DNA of 64,000 bases from Arthrobacter sp. UNC362MFTsu5.1 (GTDB lineage Bacteria > Actinomycetota > Actinomycetes > Actinomycetales > Micrococcaceae), in the NCBI RefSeq assembly GCF_000685965.1, contig NZ_JMLE01000001.1, positions 124,001-188,000 of the forward strand. The letters run 5' to 3'. Of this stretch, positions 8,283 to 15,477 are shown in pieces. A program made the translations under genes and the position numbers. The notes under the pieces were generated by a model. It had not been told where the DNA came from. It ran no database searches and was given only the letters and a program-made list of their open reading frames with translations. Numbering within the stretch: position 1 is the first letter of the stretch; each line of letters begins with the position of its first letter.

Positions 8283-9126
8283 CCGTTCGCCCGCCGCCGG
8301 AACCGGAGCAGGGGCCGGCCGCCGGGCCGGCATCCGCGGCTCTCTTTCGACGAAACTGCTCCCCGCGACGCTTGTGTCGCTCTCCGGCTTTGTCCTGTTC
8401 GTCCTGGAACAGAGAATCCCGGGGTACGGACTATTGGCGCTGGCCCTCGTCAGTGCCGGACTGATCGACCGGGCGCTCCTGCGCGATCTTGCGCTGATCG
8501 CCGCCGGGCTCGTGGCCATCAGCCTGGTTCCGATCACCACGGACATCAGCACCGAACACATGCTGGTCATGGGCACGGCGATGATCCTCGCCGTGGGCGT
8601 TCCCTACACGGTTTCGCGTTTTGTCTACAAGGACCATGCGGTGAAGTTTCCGGTGCTGACCGGGCACCCCTGGACCCGGGCGGAGAAATGGTACCTGGCC
8701 GCCGTCGTCGTGATGGGGTACGCGGTGCTTCCGGCTTACATGGTCAACACCGGTGTGTACAGCAACTGGCCCGCGGTGTCCGACCCGGAGGGGATCTTCC
8801 GGCTTTTCCTGGGCACCAACGTGCTGGGGATCTGGGATGAACTGTTCTTTATCTGCACCGTGTTTATCCTCCTGCGCCGGCACCTGCCGCTGGCCCAGGC
8901 CAACGTACTGCAGGCTGTCCTGTTCACGTCCTTCCTCTGGGAACTGGGCTTCCACGCCTGGGCGCCGGTGTTCATCTTTCCCTTCGCCCTTCTCCAGGCG
9001 TTCATCTTCACCCGGACCAAGTCACTGTCCTACATCGTGTCCGTGCACCTGCTGTTCGACTTCGTGCTGTTCCTGGTCCTGCTGCATGCCCACAACCGGG
9101 CCTGGATCGACATCTTCGTCTACTGA
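8275..9126 (+). CDS. CPBP family intramembrane protease-like protein
   Basis: Start at ATG 8275, overlapping the hydrolase stop, because the preceding codons are read in the hydrolase frame. The 283-aa product has about eight TM segments. CPBP/Abi motifs are partly kept: IWDELFFICTVFILLRR (motif 1, usually EExxxR, here DE), SFLWELGFHAW (motif 2 with His) and HLLFDF (motif 3). The family includes Rce1-like membrane proteases. Loss of the first Glu makes catalysis uncertain. Coupling to the lipoprotein hydrolase suggests joint action at the membrane. Confidence 0.82.
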   Translation: MSNRSPAAGTGAGAGRRAGIRGSLSTKLLPATLVSLSGFVLFVLEQRIPGYGLLALALVSAGLIDRALLRDLALIAAGLVAISLVPITTDISTEHMLVMGTAMILAVGVPYTVSRFVYKDHAVKFPVLTGHPWTRAEKWYLAAVVVMGYAVLPAYMVNTGVYSNWPAVSDPEGIFRLFLGTNVLGIWDELFFICTVFILLRRHLPLAQANVLQAVLFTSFLWELGFHAWAPVFIFPFALLQAFIFTRTKSLSYIVSVHLLFDFVLFLVLLHAHNRAWIDIFVY

Positions 9127-9131
9127 CGGTG

Positions 9132-10037
9132 TTAGCCGCCCGCAATCCAGGGGGCCCGCTCCCGCCTGGGCAAGGGGATCCTGTCCAGGTCCTGCGCGGC
9201 GACGACGGCGGCCCGGCCCGCGCGGGCACCGGCCTGTTCCGCCAGCACACCGACGTCCCTGTAGCGGGATGAGAAATGCGTCAGGACCAGCAGTCCGGCC
9301 CCGGCAGCGGACGCCAGATCGCCGGCCTGCCCGGCGGTGAGGTGAAGATACCTGGCAGCCAGCCCGGCGTCGTCGTCGCTGAACGTTGATTCCGCCACGA
9401 GGAGGTCCACGCCTTCGGCGAGTTCCCGGGCGCCGTCGCATTCCGCGGTATCCATCACGAACGCGAAGCTCTGGCCGGGACGCGGAATGCTCAGGTCTTC
9501 CAGCCGCACCCCGGCCAGGTTCCCCTCCCGCTGCAGCCGCGCGATGTCCGGTCCCGAGATCCCTGCTGCCGCAAGCCGGTCGGGCAGCAGCGTGCGGCTG
9601 GCCGGCTCGACCAGCCGGTATCCGAACGTCTCAATGCGATGCCGCAGGGGCTGCACCTCGAGGCCGGGTGCGATCGGCCCCGGTGCGGAGTGCGGGTGCA
9701 GCCGCAGGTCGAGGCCGGGTGAGGCGAGGGACACGAGGGCACGGACCACCTCGCTGCCGGAAGCCGGAAAATGCAGGTCCACCGGGTGCTGCACACCATC
9801 GAGCACCATGCGCGACAGGACGCCGGGAAGCCCGAAGCAGTGGTCGCCGTGGACGTGGGTCAGGCAGATCCGCGTCACCTGGCTGGCTGAGACGCCGGCG
9901 TGGATCATCTGCCGCTGGGTGCCTTCGCCGGGATCGAAGAGCAGGCCCTCGCCGTCCCAGCGGAGCAGGTACCCGTTGTGGTTGCGGCTCCGCGTGGGAA
10001 CCTGCGAGGCGGTGCCGAGAACGACCAGTTCACGCAT
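9132..10037 (-). CDS. rnz: Ribonuclease Z (tRNA 3'-processing endonuclease)
   Basis: Metallo-beta-lactamase-fold nuclease, 301 aa from ATG 10037 (a second in-frame ATG lies four codons upstream). Metal motif HVHGDH at 61-66, the upstream LLFDPGEGTQRQM loop specific to RNase Z/ElaC, FVMDTAEC (metal Asp), ESTF (general TRZ motif) and LTHFSSRY (last metal His). It cleaves the 3' trailer from tRNA precursors in the cytoplasm. Convergent with the CPBP gene, 5 bp apart. Confidence 0.95.
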   Translation of the reverse strand: MRELVVLGTASQVPTRSRNHNGYLLRWDGEGLLFDPGEGTQRQMIHAGVSASQVTRICLTHVHGDHCFGLPGVLSRMVLDGVQHPVDLHFPASGSEVVRALVSLASPGLDLRLHPHSAPGPIAPGLEVQPLRHRIETFGYRLVEPASRTLLPDRLAAAGISGPDIARLQREGNLAGVRLEDLSIPRPGQSFAFVMDTAECDGARELAEGVDLLVAESTFSDDDAGLAARYLHLTAGQAGDLASAAGAGLLVLTHFSSRYRDVGVLAEQAGARAGRAAVVAAQDLDRIPLPRRERAPWIAGG

Positions 10038-10172
10038 GGGACCGAGCATCTCACGCCGCAGGACCGGAGGACTACCTTGTCCCTAGCGGCCGCATCGGTT
10101 GCCCGCGGTAGCCCGCACCGAAACGCCTTCCGGAGTTCGGTCTTCCACCGGCGGGAACGGCAGAATGGTGGG

Positions 10173-10691
10173 GTGACTGATGCCTGTGACTTCGTGGATG
10201 CCGCGCTGCAGCGCGAGAGCTCCTGGCTTCGGGCAGAAGAAGCACAGGCCCGGTTCGGCGACGGTCTTCAGTACTACGGCGCCTCGGTGGGTGCCGTGCG
10301 GGGGACCGTCCGCGACATGCTGCGCCGCCACCGCGACCTGGCGCACGATGACATTACCGCGCTCAGCACTGAACTGTGGTCGGTGCCCGTCTTCGAACGC
10401 CGGCTGGCGGCGGTTGTCCTGCTGCAGTCCCGGGTTGCCCTCCTGGACAACTCCGACCTGACCCGAATCGAGGGCTTTGTGCGGGAGGCGCAACTGGGCG
10501 AGCTGGCGGACCCCCTCGCACACGACGTCGTCCGTCCCTTGATCGCAGGGCTGGAAGGGCAGGCGAGGGCGAGGGCGGATGTTGTGCTGGACCGCTGGGC
10601 GGGGGATCCGGATCCGTGGCTGAGGCGGGCGGCCGTGCTGTCGCGGGCGGATGCCCCTCAGCCGCCGGCCCGGCGCTCCACCACCGCGTAG
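10173..10691 (+). CDS. DNA alkylation repair (AlkD-like HEAT) protein, C-terminally truncated
   Basis: A 172-aa frame from a GTG at 10173. It shows AlkD-family features: YYGASVGAVRGTVRD, ELWSVPVFERRLAAVVLLQ (usually W..E..E.R) and DLTRIEGFVREAQ, with a final DPDPWLRRAAVLS. Intact relatives run about 220-240 aa with two further HEAT helical pairs. Here homology stops at AVLS and a short proline-rich tail (PQPPARRSTTA), which is antisense to the next gene, closes the frame. Family members excise alkylated bases; this copy probably lacks the C-terminal repeats and may be inactive. Confidence 0.72.
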   Translation: MTDACDFVDAALQRESSWLRAEEAQARFGDGLQYYGASVGAVRGTVRDMLRRHRDLAHDDITALSTELWSVPVFERRLAAVVLLQSRVALLDNSDLTRIEGFVREAQLGELADPLAHDVVRPLIAGLEGQARARADVVLDRWAGDPDPWLRRAAVLSRADAPQPPARRSTTA

Positions 10692-10912
10692 GCCCTGCCT
10701 TCCAGGAACTCCCAGTCGGTGACCACCATGAACCCGAGGGCGCTCACGCGGTCGTTGAGGACCAGGACGTCGAAGCCGCCGTCCCGCGGCTCCGCGTCCC
10801 ACGTCGCCACATGGAGTTCCTTGCCCTCAAGGATCAGGAGCTCGGTATTGACGTCGAAGTCCTCCGGTGGCTGATCGCTCAGCTGGCAGATCGCCACGCA
10901 ATAGTGTTTCAC
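10658..10912 (-). CDS. Small conserved-looking protein of unknown function
   Basis: An 84-aa frame from a GTG at 10912 (VKHYCVAICQLSDQPPEDFD ... FMVVTDWEFLEGRAYAVVER). Composition and third-position GC are like real genes of the window. A longer start at 10987 would run into the 3' end of the deacetylase gene upstream and adds unconvincing residues. No family recognised; the alternating hydrophobic pattern suggests a small alpha/beta domain. Its 3' end overlaps the truncated alkylation repair gene by 34 bp, in convergent orientation. Confidence 0.6.
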   Translation of the reverse strand: MKHYCVAICQLSDQPPEDFDVNTELLILEGKELHVATWDAEPRDGGFDVLVLNDRVSALGFMVVTDWEFLEGRAYAVVERRAGG

Positions 10913-10937
10913 CTGGAATTCCGCTCCATGCCGTGTC

Positions 10938-12464
10938 CTACCTTGGGAAGGCGGTGTTGTAGCGGTACATAAAGGCTGCCATGGCATCCCTGCTCACGGG
11001 CTGGACGGGACGGAACGTCTTGGTGCCGTTACTTTCATCCCAGCCGGTGGAGATGTTCATTGACGCGAGCCAGGTGATCTCCTTGTAGAACTGCGTCTGC
11101 GGGACCAGGTCGCTGAACGGGGAACTGGCCGGTGCGTTGTAGGCGGGGCTGCTGGCAAAGCGATACATGAAGGCAGCCATGGCGTCCCGGTTCACCGTCT
11201 GTAGCGGCCGATACGACCTGGCGCCGTTGCCTTCATCCCAGCCGGTGGAAATGCCCCTCGACGATAGCCAGGAGATTTCCTTGTAGAACTGCGTTTGTGG
11301 CGTGACGTCGATGAACGGCGAGGTGCCGGGCGGTGTGAACGCCGGACTTCCGGCGAGACGGTACATAAAGGCGGCCATGGCATCGCGGTTGACGGCGAGC
11401 GCCGGACGGTAGGTGCTGGTTCCGTTCGCTTCAATCCAGCCGGTGGAAATCCCCTGCGAGGCGAGCCAGCTGATCTCCGTGAAGAACTGTGCGTTCGCCG
11501 GAACGTCCGTGAACGAGCCCGACGGCGACGGCGACGGCGACGGCGAGGGGGACGGAGACGGAGGCGGAGACGGTGAGGGCGATGGTGAGGGCGATGGTGA
11601 CGACACCGGGGACTGGCCCAATGCCTGCGCGACGGTGCGGACCGACGTCGTACCGTTTGCTGTCCGCGCGGCCAGCCACGTGACGAATTCCTTGAACAGT
11701 GCAGGGCTGATCGACAGTGACGGGTCCGTTCCGTTGGCAATCTCGTGGAAGGTCAGCTGCAGCCAGCCGCCGGTCGTCTCGGCGTTGGTGACGGTGGCCT
11801 GCAGGTCCGCCAGGCTCCACGTCGCGGCCACCTGGTCGGGTGCTTTGGTGACCATGGGTTCCGGCGGCGGCAGCGTTTCTGCAACGGGGCAGCCGGCACA
11901 GCTTGCAGGAGAGCGGATGTCACCGAGGCCCCGGGAACTGGCGTACCCGCAGCCGCTGACTGCGGACTCGGCGGTCGCATTCACCGCAGCGAAGGGGTAG
12001 GCGAAGTTGCGGACGGTGAAGCCCCAGCCTTCGAGGGTCGACTTGCTGTTGCAGGCCTCCGCGCTTGCAGCCGCTGCGCTGAGCGTTGTCATGTCCGGAT
12101 GGGTCACGCTGTGTCCGCCGATCTCATTGCCGTCGGCGGCCAGCGTCTGCAGGTTCGCCTGGGTGAGGAACCCGGACTGGCCCACAAAGGACGTGGTGAT
12201 GAAGAAGGTTCCCACCAGGCCGTGGGCTTTCAGCTCCTGCGCGGCGGCCAGCTGGCTGGCGAGGCCGTCGTCGAACGTGAGGCTGACGATGGTTGGTCCC
12301 GCGGCTTTCGATGTGCCGGCGACGCCCGCTACCGTGCTGACGGCCAGCAGCAGCGCTCCGAGGATGGCGACCCAGCGCCGGTTGTTCCTATGCCCGGCGG
12401 TAGGCGCCGGGAGTTCCGCCACATGGCGTGGCTGGTTGTGGACAGGGCGATTTGACCAACGCAT
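10938..12464 (-). CDS. Secreted polysaccharide deacetylase with three SLH-like repeats
   Basis: Start ATG 12464 has GGAGGA upstream. The 508-aa product has an N-terminal signal/anchor (about 31-54), then a NodB deacetylase domain: SLTFDDG (catalytic Asp and metal Asp at 65-66) and GGHSVTHPDM (metal His118, His122). A Ser-Pro repeat linker covers about 289-315. The rest holds three similar blocks of about 60 aa (FTDVPANAQFFTEISWLASQ, GIS(T)GW, AVNRDAMAAFMYR), as in Arthrobacter exported glycosidases. Likely deacetylates cell-wall or extracellular N-acetyl glycan. The repeats probably attach it to the wall (inference). Confidence 0.92.
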   Translation of the reverse strand: MRWSNRPVHNQPRHVAELPAPTAGHRNNRRWVAILGALLLAVSTVAGVAGTSKAAGPTIVSLTFDDGLASQLAAAQELKAHGLVGTFFITTSFVGQSGFLTQANLQTLAADGNEIGGHSVTHPDMTTLSAAAASAEACNSKSTLEGWGFTVRNFAYPFAAVNATAESAVSGCGYASSRGLGDIRSPASCAGCPVAETLPPPEPMVTKAPDQVAATWSLADLQATVTNAETTGGWLQLTFHEIANGTDPSLSISPALFKEFVTWLAARTANGTTSVRTVAQALGQSPVSSPSPSPSPSPSPPPSPSPSPSPSPSPSGSFTDVPANAQFFTEISWLASQGISTGWIEANGTSTYRPALAVNRDAMAAFMYRLAGSPAFTPPGTSPFIDVTPQTQFYKEISWLSSRGISTGWDEGNGARSYRPLQTVNRDAMAAFMYRFASSPAYNAPASSPFSDLVPQTQFYKEITWLASMNISTGWDESNGTKTFRPVQPVSRDAMAAFMYRYNTAFPR

Positions 12465-12727
12465 GATTCCTCCAGGCATGTGAGTCCCCCCGCAAGAACA
12501 TGCACGTAGACTACGCCTCGCGGCGTCGATGGAAAACACTCGAATTTGACAAACCGCGGATCCAAGTATATGTGGAGTACCGCTACCTGCGGGGGGCCGC
12601 CTGCGCCGGGCCGCAGCGGTGCCGGGGGAGCGCCCGGCGGCCCCGTTACCTTGATGTGACATTCCGGCGGTGACCCACGTACGGTGGAACGGTGCCCGTT
12701 GTCTCAGATACCGGCACTCCCGGGCGG
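12465..12727. other. Divergent intergenic region before the riboswitch
   Basis: About 260 bp between the deacetylase start and the riboswitch. No coding frame has support. It should hold the promoters of both the deacetylase (minus) and the riboswitch-led transcript (plus). The stretch around 12530-12580 is locally AT-richer, fitting promoter DNA. Confidence 0.5.
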
Positions 12728-12920
12728 ATTGCCTAACCCTGCCGCGGTCCGGGATCCGATCAAAACCATCCGGCAGGGACGGGGAAACCACTTTTGACCT
12801 GCATAGTTTGGGCAGGTCTTCGGGGTGAAGCCGCACGCCATCCGCACTGCGGACGGCCGCTGCGGCCGGGTGTCTCCCATCCGAATCCGACAGCTAACCT
12901 CGCAGGCATCGGGAGAGGTT
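12728..12920 (+). ncRNA. c-di-AMP riboswitch (ydaO-yuaA type)
   Basis: The leader carries the conserved blocks of the Rfam ydaO/yuaA class in order: CTAACCCTGCC pairing with GGCAGGGACGGGGAAACCAC, then CGGGGTGAAGCCGC, a variable GC-rich hairpin (about 12840-12870), and the diagnostic 3' block CCGAATCCGACAGCTAACCT followed by CGCAGGCATCGGGAGAGG. It ends at the Shine-Dalgarno of an NlpC/P60-like gene. In actinobacteria this class binds c-di-AMP and typically turns off cell-wall hydrolase genes. Exact 5' boundary estimated. Confidence 0.92.
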
Positions 12921-12925
12921 AATTC

Positions 12926-13684
12926 ATGCTTTCACGTAAACTGCCCGCTCATCATCGCTCAACCGCGCCCGCGGGGCGCTCCGGGGCCACTTCGGCCGGG
13001 GGTCGGAGCAGGGCGGGCCGGCAGGTTGCGGTCATAGCCGCTGCCTCGGGCCTGGTCCTGTCCAGCGGCATGGCTGCGCAGGCCGCTGAGGCCCCTGCGG
13101 AACGTGACTCAGCTCCGGCGTCCGCCCCTGACATCAATGCCCAGGTGGGTGCACCGCTCAGCGCTGATTCCCACGTCAGGATCAGCTATGAACGCCCGGA
13201 CGTCAGCACCACGCCCGCCCCTGTGGAGGTGCCGGTCGAAGAGCCTGCCCCCGCAGTGGCGGCCGCCCCCGCCCCCGCGGCAGCTCCGGCGCCTGCTGCT
13301 CCCGCTGTTTCCGTGCAGGTCCAGGCAGCGGTGCCCGCTCCCGCCCCTGCGCCTGCTGCCGGCGGTGTCAATGCGGCCATGGTTTCTGCCGCCTACGCGC
13401 AGCTGGGCATCACCCAGGACTGCACCGCCATGGTGGAAAAGGCCCTTGGCTCAGCCGGTATTCCGGTGGGCGACCTCGGGCCCATGCAGTTCATGAACTA
13501 CGGTTCCGTGGTGGGGGAGCCCCAGCCCGGTGACATGGTGGTGCAGTCCGGCCACGTCGGCATCTACATCGGCGACGGCCAGGTGATCAGCGGCGGAATG
13601 AACGGCGTAAACGCCACCGTCACGCACCCTCTCTCCTGGCTGACGGCCACCGGCGGCGTGACCTTCGTCCGCGCCGGAGCCTAG
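12926..13684 (+). CDS. Secreted NlpC/P60-like peptidoglycan hydrolase
   Basis: Encodes 252 aa with a basic N terminus, a signal segment (about 33-54 ending AAQAA), a long Ala/Pro-rich linker (95-145) and a small C-terminal catalytic domain. Catalytic Cys166 lies in QDCTAMVEKAL and His210 in GHVGIYIGDGQ, the NlpC/P60 arrangement. GDMVVQSGHVGIYIG is typical. The domain is short for the family and the third polar residue is not obvious. The c-di-AMP riboswitch in the leader supports a cell-wall remodelling or resuscitation role. Confidence 0.9.
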   Translation: MLSRKLPAHHRSTAPAGRSGATSAGGRSRAGRQVAVIAAASGLVLSSGMAAQAAEAPAERDSAPASAPDINAQVGAPLSADSHVRISYERPDVSTTPAPVEVPVEEPAPAVAAAPAPAAAPAPAAPAVSVQVQAAVPAPAPAPAAGGVNAAMVSAAYAQLGITQDCTAMVEKALGSAGIPVGDLGPMQFMNYGSVVGEPQPGDMVVQSGHVGIYIGDGQVISGGMNGVNATVTHPLSWLTATGGVTFVRAGA

Positions 13685-13751
13685 CCTCCCCGCCGCTTCA
13701 TCAAGCGGGCGCACCAGCGGGGGCGTAACCCGCCCACAGTGCGGGCGCAAC

Positions 13752-13792
13752 GGCCGGCGATCAGCTGCCTTGGGGGCAGCAGGTCGCCGGCC
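13752..13792 (+). terminator. Hairpin after the NlpC/P60 gene
   Basis: Nine-bp arms GGCCGGCGA and TCGCCGGCC enclose a second inner stem (CAGCTGCC / GGCAGCAG), 67 bp after the stop. No clear T-run follows. Confidence 0.5.
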
Positions 13793-13823
13793 TTCCGCGT
13801 ATTCACACTCCGGCCGGGCTCGC

Positions 13824-13860
13824 GGTTTCCTCAGTTTCCTCAGTTCCTCAGTTTCCTCAG
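13824..13860. repeat. Short tandem repeat of TTTCCTCAG units
   Basis: Four near-identical 8-9 bp units run from 13824 to 13860 and reach into the last codon and stop of the minus-strand gene ending at 13857. Likely replication slippage. Confidence 0.8.
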
Positions 13861-14462
13861 GGCGGCGAGACGGCGAGCCGGGCCGAGCTCTCGCCTTCCG
13901 CAAATTTAATGCGCAGCAGCGCCTCGCGGATGTCCGCCGGAACGGTGAATCGGACGTCACCCGACTTGCTCGAATCGCCCGCCACCAGCTCGTTCAGGCC
14001 GGGATCGGGGGAGTAACTGACGCCGCCTACGTTCAGCCTGAACGTTGAGTCCCAGAAGTTGAGGTCATACCGGCCGTGGTTGGTGCACCTGAGCGTGAGG
14101 GTCAGTGCGATTTTGCCGGACACATCGGGGCGCGCACTCGCGCTGAGAATTTCATATTCGACGTCGGCGGCCCGGTACGTGCGCTCGGTCGGCAGGGTTA
14201 CCTTCCATTCCGCGCCGTTTCCGGTGCCGGACCCGGACCCGGACGATGACGCACCAGCCCCTGGCTGTACGGTGCCGGCAGAAGCGCCCGGGGAAGCCGT
14301 ACCGGAGGCGCTCGCCGTCGAAGCCGCCGGCTGGCCGGCGTCGAACACCCCCAGTTGTCCCAGCCCGAGCAGCAGCCCCGTCACAGCGGTGATCACAGCT
14401 GCTGCGGCGGTCAGCAAGCCGGGCAGCGTAGCCCACCAGTTGGTGGGTTTCTCCTCCGCCAT
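13857..14462 (-). CDS. Membrane-anchored DUF4352-like protein
   Basis: Encodes 201 aa from ATG 14462, which has GGGGGA upstream (an in-frame ATG at 14489 is possible). One N-terminal TM helix (about 12-40, LPGLLTAAAAVITAVTGLLL) is followed by a Ser/Gly/Ala linker and an extracellular beta domain: YRAADVEYEILSASARPDVS, LTLRCTNHGRYDLNFWDSTF, SSKSGDVRFTVPADIREALL. This pattern matches DUF4352/TelA-like immunoglobulin-type domains. Role unknown. Confidence 0.75.
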   Translation of the reverse strand: MAEEKPTNWWATLPGLLTAAAAVITAVTGLLLGLGQLGVFDAGQPAASTASASGTASPGASAGTVQPGAGASSSGSGSGTGNGAEWKVTLPTERTYRAADVEYEILSASARPDVSGKIALTLTLRCTNHGRYDLNFWDSTFRLNVGGVSYSPDPGLNELVAGDSSKSGDVRFTVPADIREALLRIKFAEGESSARLAVSPP

Positions 14463-14596
14463 TGCAGGTCCCCCTCGGTCCCGTGACATGGTCAGTTCAG
14501 TCGTTTCCCCGGCCGTGCACCCTCGAACTTCCAGTGCGCAACGGCCCTGTTATCCCCGCCCCGAGGCTCGTACTCTGGTTCTTGGAGGTGATTGCC

Positions 14597-14791
14597 ATGA
14601 AGGCAACGCAGGGAGACCGGATCACGATCCGGGGCAAGACGGTCGGATCGTCGGAGCGGCACGGCCAGATCGTTGAGGTTCACGGTGCGGATGGAGCGCC
14701 GCCGTACGTGGTGCGGTTCGACGACGGCCATCAGACCACTGTCATCCCCGGCGGGGACTTCGTGATTGACAAGATCCACCCGCAGCAGTGA
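14597..14791 (+). CDS. DUF1918 domain protein
   Basis: Encodes 64 aa from ATG 14597, with GGAGGTG seven bases upstream. It carries the DUF1918 pattern: KATQGDRITIRGKTVGSSER, HGQIVEV, PPYVVRFDDGHQTTVIPGGD. This is a small SH3-like barrel found in actinobacteria, either alone or with other domains. Function unknown. Monocistronic by its surroundings. Confidence 0.9.
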   Translation: MKATQGDRITIRGKTVGSSERHGQIVEVHGADGAPPYVVRFDDGHQTTVIPGGDFVIDKIHPQQ

Positions 14792-14805
14792 ACCCGCACT
14801 AGCGC

Positions 14806-14839
14806 TGCGGTAGTTGCGCCGATGCGGTAGTTGCGCCGC
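14806..14839. repeat. 17-bp tandem duplication
   Basis: TGCGGTAGTTGCGCCG followed by A then C is repeated at 14806-14822 and 14823-14839, after the DUF1918 stop. No known role. Confidence 0.8.
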
Positions 14840-14897
14840 AGCCAACCGGGCTGTTTAGCGCCCGGCTGCTCCGGCGCGGCCGACTACTCGCGGCCGG

Positions 14898-15275
14898 TTA
14901 CTCGGGTGACTTGGCGAAGACCGCGGCGCTGACGAACTCCACACCGGTAAAGGGTTCGTCCCCTTCGACCCACGCGTCATGCCCCGGCGGGATGCTGTAG
15001 GAGTCATGTGCGGCGATGTTGATCTGGTTGCCGTCAGCGGTCTGGACGGTGAGTTTGCCGGAAACGCAAAAACCAACATGGCTCAGCTGGCATGATTCGG
15101 TCTTAACAACGGGTTTGATGCACTCGGACCAGCGCCAGCCGGGTTCAAATTTGAACCTTCCGATGGTGTAGGCGTCGACGGAGACAAGATCCACTTCCGT
15201 CTTGTCGGGGCGGCGCTGTTCGTCCGGAGAATTGTGCGACTTCACTGCGAGTTGAGCGACAACATTCGTGGTCAT
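14898..15275 (-). CDS. Cupin domain protein
   Basis: Encodes 125 aa from ATG 15275 (GGAGAG upstream; an earlier in-frame ATG lies at 15290). A single conserved cupin barrel: RFKFEPGWRWSECIKPVV, SCQLSHVGFCVSGKLTVQT and SYSIPPGHDAWVEGDEPFTG, with motif 2 (PxGHDAW) clear. Small Arthrobacter cupins like this are annotated only by fold. No partner gene suggests a substrate. Confidence 0.85.
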   Translation of the reverse strand: MTTNVVAQLAVKSHNSPDEQRRPDKTEVDLVSVDAYTIGRFKFEPGWRWSECIKPVVKTESCQLSHVGFCVSGKLTVQTADGNQINIAAHDSYSIPPGHDAWVEGDEPFTGVEFVSAAVFAKSPE

Positions 15276-15477
15276 GGCTCTCTCCATCAATCAGAGTTGC
15301 GGATGGGGCTGTCCGGGCCACAACGGCGACCGGCCAGCGGAGTCGGTTTGCCGGGCCTGAACCCATGCGGCGAACCGATGTAGCGATCGTCTTACGATGC
15401 CCAGCTTCCTCCGATCCCGGATTCTTGTCGAGACCCCGAGACGGAACACCGGCGGCCCCCCGCCGACATTCCCGGGC

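Noticed and set aside
11516..11610. Short-period repeat suspected as a CRISPR-like array
   Set aside because: It encodes the Ser-Pro linker of the deacetylase; there are no spacers and the period is a few bases.
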